Below, one piece after another: positions 26,539 through 35,333 of a DNA stretch of 39,125 bases. The notes under the pieces are model-generated. The model was not told the origin of the DNA. It did no database searches and was given only the letters and a program-made list of their open reading frames with translations. The translations under genes and the position numbers were made by a program. The stretch is taken from assembly GCA_038227045.1 (NCBI GenBank), contig JBBRQD010000048.1, forward strand, positions 1 to 39,125, in the 5' to 3' direction. Origin of the DNA: JANXLS01 sp038227045 (GTDB lineage: Bacteria > Planctomycetota > SZUA-567 > H5-PLA8). Position 1 is the stretch's first letter, and each line of letters begins with the position of its first letter.

Positions 26539-28755
26539 ATGTTCCGTTTCTTTATGTGCATTTGTCTTGCGGCGATGTGTGCCGGCACCGCGCTCGCGCA
26601 GAGCGCCACTGGCGGCAACGGAGCATTCCCGACACCCGGCGGCGGCGAGGGCGGCAATATTTTCGAGGACCTCAATAAAAGTTACGATCAAATCAAACGA
26701 AAGGGCAACGGTAAGAACATCAACGATGTTCGGAAAATGCTCGACGACAATTTAAATGGGCAGCCGAAAGGGCCGGTCGCGAAAAGCGCCGCCGCGATTT
26801 GTCCGATCTGCAAGGAAATGCTGTATCGCCACAGCGAAGATGGCTTCAGGTGCATTCCAAAAGACGTCGATGGCAACGCCATGTCGATGGCCGAAATCGC
26901 GTGGAAGAAAACGCAATGCCCCGTTTGCCAGGCGCAATTTTTAGGTGCAATGCCCGGAAACACCAATAGCAAGAATGGCCTGGACCGCGACTTCTGTGCC
27001 CACAGCATCGGCAAAGCCTGCGTCCAAAGCAACGTCTGGACCTGTCCGGACTGCGGCTACGCGGCGCAGATTGGTTCTTTCGGTTTGTCGTGGGACGGGA
27101 AACCCATCAGCGAGGAAACGAAAGCGTTTGTGCGCAAGGACGTGTCGCCCGTGATGTTCGTTCGGATGTGCAAGCTATCCGGCATCAAAGAGGATTTTAT
27201 TAAAAAAGGCGACGCACACAACCTGCGCCATTTCTCCGAATTCATTTACCGCGACGACATGCAGCAGGATCCGATCACCGACTGGATCAAGTACGACAAC
27301 GCCATCAAAATTTACAAGCAGCAGAAAGCCCCGAGCACGCTGATGGCGCAACTTTACTACGAAGCCGCCTGCGCGTGCCGCCGCGAAATGAACGGTGAAA
27401 TCGCCGTGCCGGTGCTCCATTCGACGCTCGAAGAACGGCTCAGCTATTCGATCCGCCGCATCCAGCACGATCTGACCGCCGCCACGATTGAAATCCGCCG
27501 GCAGCGCAACGAGACGAAAATGATCGACCCCAACAAGTCCGACACCGATTCGCAGATTCTGTGCGAAGCGGCCGAGATGATCATTAAGATGGGCGAATTC
27601 ACCGAAGAACGCATCACCGCGGCGCGCAACCCGCGGGCGGGCGTTACTCAAGGCTACACGACCGGCGACATGTTCGTGCTCTGCCTGCGCTACGCCGGAT
27701 TTCTGGATCGGATGGGGCGTTTCGAGGATGCCAACAAGGCCTTGAATAAAGCCAAAGGCTTCATCCCGCCCGATGCAAATTCGGAAGCGATGGACGCCGA
27801 ACGCGAAGCGGTGGAGTTCGCAACCAAGCAGCTCCGGTTGCTGCGCGATTTCGTGGACGGCCGGAAAAAATGCCTCGAACTTGAAAACGAATGCCTTAAT
27901 CGCGCCATGTGGGAAAACTTGGTTGCCATTCATCACAAGCAGGTGCGCTTCGTCAATCCAAACAGCGTGCTGGCCGTTCCGGAAAAAGGGCAATTGGATT
28001 CCGCCTGGACCGCCTACATGATCGGCGAACTGGCGCGCCGTTGCAACGAACCGGGGGCCACTCCCGCGTTTTTCGCGGCCACGGATGCAATCCTCGACCG
28101 CCAGTTCGCGGAGTTGGACAAGGAAGAAAAAGCCATCGCGTTGAAGAAAGACGCGCCCGAAGTTCAGAGCGCGGCCATCGATCGCTCGAAGAAACTGGGT
28201 GAACGCTGGAGCATGTTGCGCGTCTGGGTTGCCGAACAGCGCAAACTGGCGCTGGCCGGCGGAAAGCTCGACGCAACCGTCAAAGAAGTCCTCGATGAAG
28301 TCCTGCAGTCCGCGGGTATCGATCCGGCAAAGTTCACGCTTCCAAACATCGCGGTGGAAACCGCAGTGCCTTCAGCCCCCGCGCCCAAAGCCGGCGCGAC
28401 GGCAGCGAACGCCACGCCTGCCGCGCCGGCGACGGCCAACGCGGGCGGGATCAAGACGCGCGACGCTCTTTACGCGATGTACTACGACGCCATTTCGCGC
28501 TACATAAAGGATAAGAAGTCCAACCCGCCGAGCCTCAACGCGCTCGTTCAAGCCAACTATATTTCGGCGGAGAATTCGTGCCTGACCGAAAAAGGCAGCT
28601 TGATTTGTCCGGAGACGAACGAACCATTGCAATATTCAAAAGGGTTTACTTTCGGCGACGCGCAAGGATTTGTGCTCTATCGAACCAACAATCCCATCAC
28701 GTCGAAAATCCTTTTCGCGAATGGAGAAGTGCGCACGCCCGTTCAGAAAAAATAA
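26539..28755 (+). CDS. exported DUF2225-like zinc-ribbon protein
   Basis: The 738-residue product opens with a signal peptide (about 1-22, FRFFMCICLAAMCAGTALA). Zinc-binding pairs follow: CPICKEM (Cys88, Cys91), then a DUF2225-like set (QCPVCQAQF, DRDFCAHS, NVWTCPDCGYAA). A long helical, TPR-like region covers about 240-600. An Ala/Pro-rich linker leads to a C-terminal domain (about 640-738) whose ALYAMYYDAISRYI and LICPETNEPLQY elements recall pseudopilin or DUF1559-type C-termini. DUF2225 proteins I know of are cytosolic, so export is unusual. The longest frame runs back to 26260 and would overlap the tRNA and its promoter; the ATG at 26539, with GGGGGA upstream, is the real start. A possible role in the cell surface or a secretion apparatus cannot be tested here. 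Confidence 0.8.
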   Translation: MFRFFMCICLAAMCAGTALAQSATGGNGAFPTPGGGEGGNIFEDLNKSYDQIKRKGNGKNINDVRKMLDDNLNGQPKGPVAKSAAAICPICKEMLYRHSEDGFRCIPKDVDGNAMSMAEIAWKKTQCPVCQAQFLGAMPGNTNSKNGLDRDFCAHSIGKACVQSNVWTCPDCGYAAQIGSFGLSWDGKPISEETKAFVRKDVSPVMFVRMCKLSGIKEDFIKKGDAHNLRHFSEFIYRDDMQQDPITDWIKYDNAIKIYKQQKAPSTLMAQLYYEAACACRREMNGEIAVPVLHSTLEERLSYSIRRIQHDLTAATIEIRRQRNETKMIDPNKSDTDSQILCEAAEMIIKMGEFTEERITAARNPRAGVTQGYTTGDMFVLCLRYAGFLDRMGRFEDANKALNKAKGFIPPDANSEAMDAEREAVEFATKQLRLLRDFVDGRKKCLELENECLNRAMWENLVAIHHKQVRFVNPNSVLAVPEKGQLDSAWTAYMIGELARRCNEPGATPAFFAATDAILDRQFAELDKEEKAIALKKDAPEVQSAAIDRSKKLGERWSMLRVWVAEQRKLALAGGKLDATVKEVLDEVLQSAGIDPAKFTLPNIAVETAVPSAPAPKAGATAANATPAAPATANAGGIKTRDALYAMYYDAISRYIKDKKSNPPSLNALVQANYISAENSCLTEKGSLICPETNEPLQYSKGFTFGDAQGFVLYRTNNPITSKILFANGEVRTPVQKK

Positions 28756-28767
28756 CGCATTCCGTTC

Positions 28768-28816
28768 GTAGTTCCGCCTTCAGGCGGTTCCCCGAACCGC
28801 CTGAAGGCGGAACTAC
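28768..28816. repeat. REP-like nested palindrome
   Basis: Two perfect 23-nt inverted arms (28768-28790 and 28794-28816) are separated by CCC. Each arm holds its own hairpin, CCGCC-TTCA-GGCGG. It starts 12 nt after the zinc-ribbon protein stop and could also act as a terminator, though no T tract follows. I know of similar dispersed palindromes in PVC genomes, but cannot confirm copy number here. Confidence 0.9.
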
Positions 28817-28848
28817 AAACAATTGACACCGAAAGTTGAAAGCACTGA

Positions 28849-29724
28849 ATGAGCACTCCTGTTTCTCTCGACGAATCCTATGCCCTCTGCGACAAAATAA
28901 CGGCCGAACGCGCGCGCAATTTTCACTTCGCGTTCAGCGTGCTGCCCAAGGAACGCTACAAAGCGATCTGCGCGCTGTATGCGTTCACGCGCACCGCCGA
29001 CGATCTTTCCGATGACGAGAGCGATCCGGCGAAGGCGCTCGAAAATGCCCGCCAATGGCGTGAGACGTTCGACGCTGCACTGGCCGGCGATGTCTCGCGG
29101 CACGCGATCATGCCGGCGCTCGCCGACACCTTCAAACGCTACAAAATTCCACCGGAATACATGCACGACCTGATCACCGGCACTGAGATGGACGCGCGCC
29201 AGAACCGCTATGAAACGTGGGCGGATACATACGTCTATTGCTACCGCGTCGCGTCGGTGATCGGGATGATGACGATTCATGTATTCGGCTTCGACGACCC
29301 GCGCGCCATGCCGCTCGCCGAAAAAATGGGCATTGCGTTTCAGATGACCAATATCCTGCGCGATGTCAAAGAGGACTCGGGCCGCAACCGGATTTACCTG
29401 CCGCTTGAGGATATGAAGTCGCACGGCATTTCGGAAGCGCAAATGCTCGAATGCAAAGACACTCCCGCGTTGCGCGCGCTCGTGAAATTCGAAACCGACC
29501 GCGCCTGGCAGCACTACGAAAACGCGCAGCCCCTGATCCCAATGATCTACGAAGAGAGCCGCGACGCACTGGGCAGCCTGGTGGCGATTTACAAGCGCTT
29601 GTTGGAGGAAATCAAGCGCCGCGACCACGACGTGTTTTCAAAGCGCGTATCGCTGAGCACGGCGGAGAAATTGAGTCTTGCTGCGGGGATGGCTTGGAAG
29701 AAGTTTCTGAAGATTGGGAGCTGA
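28849..29724 (+). CDS. squalene/phytoene synthase-family enzyme (HpnC/HpnD-like)
   Basis: The 291-residue product is a head-to-head prenyl synthase, joining two isoprenoid diphosphates through a cyclopropyl intermediate. The two Asp-rich Mg-binding motifs are present: DDLSD at 51-55 and DVKED at 172-176 within GIAFQMTNILRDVKED. GRNRIYLPLEDM follows as expected. Length fits the bacterial family. It could be presqualene diphosphate synthase (HpnD), hydroxysqualene-forming HpnC, or phytoene synthase; motifs alone do not decide, and no squalene-hopene cyclase, HpnE or carotenoid desaturase lies in the window. The ATG at 28849 starts about 30 nt after the nested palindrome. The DUF4240 gene follows 23 bp downstream on the same strand, but a functional link is doubtful. 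Confidence 0.92.
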   Translation: MSTPVSLDESYALCDKITAERARNFHFAFSVLPKERYKAICALYAFTRTADDLSDDESDPAKALENARQWRETFDAALAGDVSRHAIMPALADTFKRYKIPPEYMHDLITGTEMDARQNRYETWADTYVYCYRVASVIGMMTIHVFGFDDPRAMPLAEKMGIAFQMTNILRDVKEDSGRNRIYLPLEDMKSHGISEAQMLECKDTPALRALVKFETDRAWQHYENAQPLIPMIYEESRDALGSLVAIYKRLLEEIKRRDHDVFSKRVSLSTAEKLSLAAGMAWKKFLKIGS

Positions 29725-29747
29725 GGACGCGGGCACGAGGATTGGCG

Positions 29748-30245
29748 ATGGATACAAAAAACTTTTGGAAAATGGTTGAGCATGCGAAAGCTCATGCTCA
29801 ACAGTTGGGTAACGATGCCAACATTCAAATTGCAATTTTGCGTGGTCTATTACAGAAATTAAGTCTCGATGAAATTGTTGAATTTGATTACATACTCAAC
29901 ACTATGATGGCGCGATCGTACCATCGTGAACTTTGGGGAGCGGCATACATTATTAACGGAGGTTGTTCTGACGATGGGTTTGAGTATTTTCGGGGGTGGT
30001 TAATTCTTCAGGGAGAAAAGTCCTTCGAAGATGCACTAAAGGACCCGGAATCGTTGGTAGAAATCGCAAAATGTGATGTGGAAAATGAAGACATACTCGG
30101 TTTAGCTGTAGAAGCATATCTGCAGCAGACCGGCAAAGAGTTTCCGCGAAAAGATGTAGTGGATAGATTTGAATTGAAGGGAACGGCATGGACCGAAGAT
30201 GAAGTCTATGAAAAGTATCCAAAACTCGCTGAAAAGTTTGGCTAA
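29748..30245 (+). CDS. DUF4240 protein
   Basis: The 165-residue product matches the DUF4240 pattern: an N-terminal MDTKNFWKMVEHAKAH, IVEFDYIL, LWGAAYIINGGCSDDGFEYF and RGWLILQGE. Function of the family is unknown; it often travels with immunity or accessory loci. The start at ATG 29748 is chosen over the longer frame, from 29451, which overlaps the synthase gene and has no coding character before the Met. Base composition is visibly more AT-rich than its neighbours, which might point to recent transfer (inference). It is convergent with the EVE-domain gene. Confidence 0.85.
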   Translation: MDTKNFWKMVEHAKAHAQQLGNDANIQIAILRGLLQKLSLDEIVEFDYILNTMMARSYHRELWGAAYIINGGCSDDGFEYFRGWLILQGEKSFEDALKDPESLVEIAKCDVENEDILGLAVEAYLQQTGKEFPRKDVVDRFELKGTAWTEDEVYEKYPKLAEKFG

Positions 30246-30320
30246 AATCTTGGGACGAGGTTGAGCGATATTGCATCGATATTCCAATCGACCAGTTCGA
30301 TTATTTCGTAATTTAATGGC

Positions 30321-30788
30321 TCATTTCTCCTCGCTGCCCAATCCCATCACAATCTTCCACTCATCCGCCGTCACCGGTTGAACCGAGAGCCGCGAGCCGC
30401 GCCGGGTCAGCATCATCTTTTCCAATCCCGGCGTGTGCTTCAATTCTTCGAGCGTGACGTCGCGTTTGAATTCTTTGACGAACTCGATTTCAACCATGAT
30501 CCACGTGGGATTCGCGCGCGTGCTCTTCGGATCGAAGTAATCGCTTTCGGGATCGAACTGCGCGGGATCGGGCACGCCGGTGCGGCTGACTTTCGCCACG
30601 CCGACGACCGCTTTCGGCTCGGCGTTGCTGTGATAGAAAAATACGCCGTCGCCGACTTTCATCGAATCGCGCATCAAATTCCGCGCCTGATAATTCCGCA
30701 CGCCGGTCCAGCCGGTCGAGCCGTCTTTCTTCAATTGCGCGAACGGATAGGCGTCCGGTTCGGATTTGACGAGCCAATATTGTTTCAT
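30321..30788 (-). CDS. EVE-domain protein
   Basis: The 155-residue product is a full-length EVE domain (PUA-like fold), related to eukaryotic thymocyte nuclear protein 1. Diagnostic segments are YWLVKSEPDAYPF, WTGVRNYQARN, VGDGVFFYHSN and ADEWKIVM near the C-terminus. The fold binds modified bases, such as 5-methylcytosine derivatives in DNA; a role in sensing modified nucleic acid is plausible, but no restriction or modification gene is adjacent. AAGGAT lies just upstream of the ATG. An inverted-repeat element separates it from the PrkA gene, with which it may not share a transcript. Confidence 0.95.
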   Translation of the reverse strand: MKQYWLVKSEPDAYPFAQLKKDGSTGWTGVRNYQARNLMRDSMKVGDGVFFYHSNAEPKAVVGVAKVSRTGVPDPAQFDPESDYFDPKSTRANPTWIMVEIEFVKEFKRDVTLEELKHTPGLEKMMLTRRGSRLSVQPVTADEWKIVMGLGSEEK

Positions 30789-30804
30789 GTGCGATCCTTA
30801 AAAA

Positions 30805-30959
30805 GGGGTTAGTGGCAGGCTTCGCCTGTTGAGGGGTTAGTGGTTAGGGAAAAAATGCGCTGCGGACATTCGTGTCGAGCAACGGTGGAGTGAGGCTCCG
30901 GAAATTGCTCTTCCCTAGCCACTAACCCCTAAGCGGCTTTGCCGCCCACTAACCACTTC
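30805..30959. repeat. paired inverted repeat element (REP/BIME-like)
   Basis: Two related arms in opposite orientation lie at 30805-30851 and 30911-30959, about 60 nt apart. Both carry the GGGGTTAGTGG or complementary CCACTAACCCC core, and each holds its own hairpin (CAGGC-TTC-GCCTG on the left, GCGGC-TTT-GCCGC on the right). The right arm overlaps the stop codon of the PrkA gene. This form fits a dispersed non-autonomous element of the REP/BIME type. No transposase lies nearby. Confidence 0.85.
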
Positions 30960-33291
30960 AACCGTCTTTTTTCTTTCCTTCCTTCAGCGTCGGCTGGACT
31001 GTCCGCAGCACGAACGCGATCGCCTCTTTCGCACTATCGTCATTGTAGCGGTATTTCTCGCGCATGACGCGCAGCGCTCCTTCGATCTTTGGAAGTTCCT
31101 GCGCCGGGATCAGGCTTGCATCGTCGCCGCCGAAGACGAGGACGTAACGCGCCAGCGACATGAACGCGCGCGTCTGCGCTTTGTAGAAACTTTCTTCGAG
31201 CGCGTCGAAGATGTCGCTGAAGACTTCGTGGTAATCGATCTTTTCGTTGGGGTGTTCCAATGAATAAGCGGCGATGCGCGTGATCAGATTGCGGCGGTAG
31301 GAGTCTGCCGGTTCTTTCAGCGACATCATCTTTTCGACGCCTTCCATCACCGCGCTGCTGGGATCTTCGTACGATCCGGTGCGCGGATTCAGGATCTTCT
31401 CGCTGGAGACGTACGCGCGGACGTGCTTGAAATAATCCTCGATCTGCCGGTTGTATTCGCTCTCCGCGATCAGGCCCATTGAGTCGTACACTTCGCGCGA
31501 CACCCAGCGGAAATATTCGCTGCGCACCGAATCGATGAACGCCTCGCAGTCGTGGTACTGGTCTTCGGCTTCGAGGCGCAGGAAGTCGTACACAGTCTTG
31601 TCGTGAAGCAGCTTTTCCATCGCCTCGAAAATGCCCAGCGGCGACAGGAATTTGCGGTCCGGATTCGCGGCGGCGTCGGAGAGCAGCGATTTCATTTCGC
31701 GTGCGGACGCGCCGCGCCGGCCCTCGTATGCCGCGCAGACAAAGTCCTCGAATTCCGCCATCGCGTCGCGGTGTTCGTCGCGCAGCGTGGGAATATGCGC
31801 GCGCAACAGCTTTTTCTCTTCGGAGTTCAAGCCTTCCGGCACGGTGGCGTCGTCGTAAAGCTTGGCCTTGTCGAGCGGCGTCAGGCGGCGGATCACGGAG
31901 GAAATCTCCGCCGGATAATGCCCCGGCTCAGGCTTGCGCAAGCGCGTCATCACGGCCCAAAGCGCCGCCACGTCGGCGGTGTGCGGCGCGACGTGCATCG
32001 TCTCGCGGGTCTCGTCGATGAACGGCGTATAGATCGCACGCTCCTTGCGCCACTCCAATAGATACGCCGCGCGAACCAGTTCGATGCGCCCCTTATAGCT
32101 CGTGAAATCCGGTGTCTGTTTGAACGCGGAGAGCTGCTTTTCGTTGCACGTGCCGATCATCACGAGGTTGAGTTTCGCCAGCACGCCCGGCAGCGTCACT
32201 TCGCCGCGCTCGACGGTGCTGAGCAGATATTTGTTTAACTCGAGATTGCGTTTCAGAAAATCGGAATATTCGACAACGCCGCCGCTGGCTTCGATCAGCT
32301 CGCCGCTGAGGTCCATCATTTGCAACCCTTGCAGCATGACCGGCAACTGCACGCCGCCCTCGTAGGCCGTCGGCCGCGCGCCGGCGTCCACGGCTTGCTG
32401 CGGTTCGATCGCCGACGCGCCGGTGCGGTAGCGCTTCGAAATAAAATAGCGCTCGACTTGCACGTGGCGAATCACTTTCAGCCAGTCGCCGCGATAGGCC
32501 GTCAGGATCGCGTCGAAGATCTGCTTGTTCTTCATCGACAGCGTGCCTTCGCGCAGGTAAGGGGAGTGCAGGCGCTCGGCCACTTGCGGATCGTTCGGAA
32601 AACGCGCGATTAATTCGTCGAGCAGCCGCACGCGGTGTTCGACCGGGATCAGAAAAATCGGCGGCTCGCGCAGTTCGCTGCCGATTTTGCACGAGATCAG
32701 CGCTTCGTCGATGAACGCGAGCGTTTCGCGCGGCAGGTCGTCGGTCTTCGCGCTGAACCCCATGCCCTTGCCTTCGCCCTTTTCGGTGAAGATCCAATTG
32801 AAGCGGAAGAGCGCGCCCTCTTCGAGCGTCGAATAATGTTCGAGCGCGCGGAAGAGCAGGTTCATCACCGTGCTCTTCGCCGATCCATTCGGGCCGTGCA
32901 GCAGCACCAGCTTGTCGCAGACTCCAGAGAGCGCGAAGCGGCGGATGTGCCGGACCAATTCGAGCTGAATGGCTTCCTGGCCCTCGAGCGCGCCGCGCCC
33001 TTCGTCCCAGGGCGCATCGAAGAGAATGTAGCGCGTAAACTTGCCGCCGATCCCGCTGACTTTGCGCGTGCCGAAATGCTTGAAGACGTCGAAGACATAC
33101 TGCGGCGCATTTCGCCCCAGCGAAACGGGTTTCGCGCAGAACGAATCCAGGTACTGCTGAAACGACAGAATCCGTTTCTGATTGCGGAAACTCGACAGCG
33201 AGTTGTCGTTGACCTGTTTATAAAATTCAGGCAAGTTGAGGGTGCGGGGGCCGTCGTCAGGCATGTTTGTAATGCGAGTGTTGTCGGCCAT
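30958..33291 (-). CDS. prkA: PrkA-family serine protein kinase (AAA type)
   Basis: The 777-residue product is longer than usual for PrkA (about 640). A P-loop, HGPNGSAKST (about 132-141), starts an AAA core, with the acidic FIDEAL segment after it and ASGGVVEYSDFLKRN later; the C-terminal PrkA domain follows from about residue 470. PrkA proteins act in starvation and stress responses and are often encoded with YeaH and SpoVR; neither is adjacent here. Kinase activity is reported for the family but debated, and a AAA-type protease or unfoldase role has been suggested. The ATG at 33291 fits the family N-terminus. The stop overlaps the inverted repeat element, which could influence the 3' end of the transcript. 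DUF502 lies upstream, 117 bp away. Confidence 0.92.
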   Translation of the reverse strand: MADNTRITNMPDDGPRTLNLPEFYKQVNDNSLSSFRNQKRILSFQQYLDSFCAKPVSLGRNAPQYVFDVFKHFGTRKVSGIGGKFTRYILFDAPWDEGRGALEGQEAIQLELVRHIRRFALSGVCDKLVLLHGPNGSAKSTVMNLLFRALEHYSTLEEGALFRFNWIFTEKGEGKGMGFSAKTDDLPRETLAFIDEALISCKIGSELREPPIFLIPVEHRVRLLDELIARFPNDPQVAERLHSPYLREGTLSMKNKQIFDAILTAYRGDWLKVIRHVQVERYFISKRYRTGASAIEPQQAVDAGARPTAYEGGVQLPVMLQGLQMMDLSGELIEASGGVVEYSDFLKRNLELNKYLLSTVERGEVTLPGVLAKLNLVMIGTCNEKQLSAFKQTPDFTSYKGRIELVRAAYLLEWRKERAIYTPFIDETRETMHVAPHTADVAALWAVMTRLRKPEPGHYPAEISSVIRRLTPLDKAKLYDDATVPEGLNSEEKKLLRAHIPTLRDEHRDAMAEFEDFVCAAYEGRRGASAREMKSLLSDAAANPDRKFLSPLGIFEAMEKLLHDKTVYDFLRLEAEDQYHDCEAFIDSVRSEYFRWVSREVYDSMGLIAESEYNRQIEDYFKHVRAYVSSEKILNPRTGSYEDPSSAVMEGVEKMMSLKEPADSYRRNLITRIAAYSLEHPNEKIDYHEVFSDIFDALEESFYKAQTRAFMSLARYVLVFGGDDASLIPAQELPKIEGALRVMREKYRYNDDSAKEAIAFVLRTVQPTLKEGKKKDG

Positions 33292-33408
33292 AATTGTTTA
33301 TCCAATCGGAGTTAAACGTGCGCGAGACACGTGTGCTTTTGGGACACGTGCGGACGGAAGAATCCTAACAAGTTCGGCGCAAAGAAAAACGCAAAAAGCA
33401 GGGCGGGT

Positions 33409-34149
33409 TCACGTCTCCACTCTCGGAATTCCGCCGATTTCAGCCGGCGCTTTCACTTCGAGCGCGCTTTCTTTCGGGGTTTCGATCGGCGCGAGCATGC
33501 CGCCGGAGACCACCAGTTTCAGCGCGTCTTGCACGGACATGTCGAGTTCCAGCGTTTCGGATGCAGGCACCACCAGCATGAATCCAGCCGTGGGCAGCGG
33601 CGAAGTGGGCACAAAAACGGTGATTGTCTTTTCGAAGCGGCCCGTGTCTTTTTCACTGGAGACATAACGCAGGACGTTGTCGCCCGGCCCCGTCACAAAA
33701 CCGATTGCCCATGCGCCGGGGTAGGGGAATTGCACGGCCACGGCGCGCTGAAATTTCGATTTTCCATCGTGGCTGATGAACGCATCGCCCAATTGTTTTA
33801 CGGAGCCGTACAACATGCCGATCACCGGCAGCCGGCCGACACCCGCTTCGATTTTTTTCAATAGCATGCGGCCGAAAACGCTGCGCATGATCACGCCGAG
33901 CGCGGTGACCATCATCACGCTCACTAGAAAGCCAATCAACGGAACGACGGTTGTCCTGTATTTGGACCACGGTCCTTCTTGAGTCTCCGTGCCCGTGACA
34001 ATCCGAAAGACCGTACTGAGCGGCGGATCGATCTGCTGCCACACCCACGCCAGACACGCGATCGTCACCGCGAACGGCACCGCGACAATCAGGCCGGTTA
34101 CAAAATGGGTGCGAAGGAATTTGCGGATCTCTTTGTAGTCGGTTTGCAA
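33409..34149 (-). CDS. DUF502 membrane protein
   Basis: The 246-residue product has two hydrophobic segments near the N-terminus (about 16-40, FVTGLIVAVPFAVTIACLAWV, and 69-92, VPLIGFLVSVMMVTALG), then the conserved MLYGSVKQLGDAF and a soluble C-terminal part. This is the DUF502 layout; function is not known. The start is a TTG at 34149: an in-frame stop lies just upstream and no later ATG precedes the first membrane segment. It sits between the RluA-type gene and prkA, with gaps of 78 and 117 bp, so co-transcription with them is possible but not certain. Confidence 0.9.
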   Translation of the reverse strand: MQTDYKEIRKFLRTHFVTGLIVAVPFAVTIACLAWVWQQIDPPLSTVFRIVTGTETQEGPWSKYRTTVVPLIGFLVSVMMVTALGVIMRSVFGRMLLKKIEAGVGRLPVIGMLYGSVKQLGDAFISHDGKSKFQRAVAVQFPYPGAWAIGFVTGPGDNVLRYVSSEKDTGRFEKTITVFVPTSPLPTAGFMLVVPASETLELDMSVQDALKLVVSGGMLAPIETPKESALEVKAPAEIGGIPRVET

Positions 34150-34227
34150 GGCTATTCACACCCTATGAGTGGTAAGCGCGAATTATGACACTGGAGAATC
34201 TATCTCACCTTCGAGGGGATTCAAGAA

Positions 34228-35199
34228 TTAACCGTTTCGCCGGCGCGGCTTGAACGCCTTCTTCGGTGCTTTCGCGCGCGTCGATTCAAGTCCAATGAAC
34301 GAAGCCATCGCGGCGGGCATGGGAGATTCGAAGCGCAGGGGCTGGCCGGTCGCCGGATGTGTGAATCCCAGCACGGCCGCGTGAAGCGCCAGACGCTTGA
34401 CGCGCCAATGCGAGTGCGCGGATAAATCCGGGCGATAGCGCGGGTCGCCCAGCACCGGATATCCCGCTTCGGCGAAGTGCACGCGAATTTGGTTGCGCCG
34501 TCCCGTCTCCAGCCAGACGCGGACGTAAGATGCGTTGCGCACGGAGCGGGCCAACTGATAATGCGTGATCGCCAACTGGCCCTCGTCGGGGCGGTTCGTC
34601 GAGAACTGCTGAAGGCTTTTGGAGGTTGCCAGGTAACTTTCGAACGTGCCCGACGCGTCCGGCACGCGGCCGTTGACAATGGCCATGTATTCGCGTTCGG
34701 GCTTGCGCTCCTCGAACTGCCCTTGCAGCGCGTCGGCCATCGCGCGGTTCTTGCCGAAGACCAGCAGACCCGACGCGCCGCGGTCAAGGCGATGCACCAA
34801 TTGCGCGCGGTCGCGGCCGCCGCGATGCGACAAGTAACGCGAAATCGCGTGCAGCAGGCTGTCGGTTTCGCCGGGATTCGTCGGCACGGTCAGGACGTTT
34901 GCCGCTTTGTCGGCGACGAGCAGATGCTTGTCTTCGAAGACAATCTGAAAAGCCTCGTCCTCCCACTCGCGCGCGCGTTCGCGGTAGCGCGTGTGCATGT
35001 CGTAATGAACCTCGACCACATCGCCGCTCCGGACGAGCGCGCCCATGTCGCCGCAGAGTTCTCCATTGATAGTGACGCAATCGTGATCGAAGAGGCCGCG
35101 GATTTCAGAGCGCGACTTTTCAGTCAAAGTTTGAGCCACGCGATCCGCGCGCCCGGCGAGGTCGGGGGAGACGGTTGTTTGTTTTCGAATCATGGCCAT
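34228..35199 (-). CDS. RluA-family pseudouridine synthase
   Basis: The 323-residue product carries an N-terminal S4-like RNA-binding region (about 13-70) and the RluA/RluC/RluD catalytic domain. The catalytic Asp sits in HRLDRGASGLLVFGK; the later VWLETGRRNQIRVHFAEAGYPVLGDPRY and LALHAAVLGFTHP segments are conserved in the family. It converts uridines to pseudouridine in 23S rRNA or tRNA; which site cannot be told from sequence. The start ATG is at 35199 (35193 is an in-frame alternative). A Lys/Arg-rich tail ends the protein. It is divergent from the GHMP-like gene across about 130 bp. Confidence 0.95.
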   Translation of the reverse strand: MAMIRKQTTVSPDLAGRADRVAQTLTEKSRSEIRGLFDHDCVTINGELCGDMGALVRSGDVVEVHYDMHTRYRERAREWEDEAFQIVFEDKHLLVADKAANVLTVPTNPGETDSLLHAISRYLSHRGGRDRAQLVHRLDRGASGLLVFGKNRAMADALQGQFEERKPEREYMAIVNGRVPDASGTFESYLATSKSLQQFSTNRPDEGQLAITHYQLARSVRNASYVRVWLETGRRNQIRVHFAEAGYPVLGDPRYRPDLSAHSHWRVKRLALHAAVLGFTHPATGQPLRFESPMPAAMASFIGLESTRAKAPKKAFKPRRRNG

Positions 35200-35333
35200 A
35201 GACCGGTGATAATCCCTGTTTATGGCGCGCGCGGCAATGAAAATTGAATCCGTCTTTACTTTTCGCCTCTCGCCATTAATCTTTATTGCCCAAATTTCTA
35301 AACGAACGATTCTGAAACCGAGGCCGTGTTTTC

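Noticed and set aside
29451..29747. N-terminal extension of the DUF4240 protein
   Set aside because: It overlaps the squalene/phytoene synthase gene in another frame, and the family N-terminus starts at 29748.
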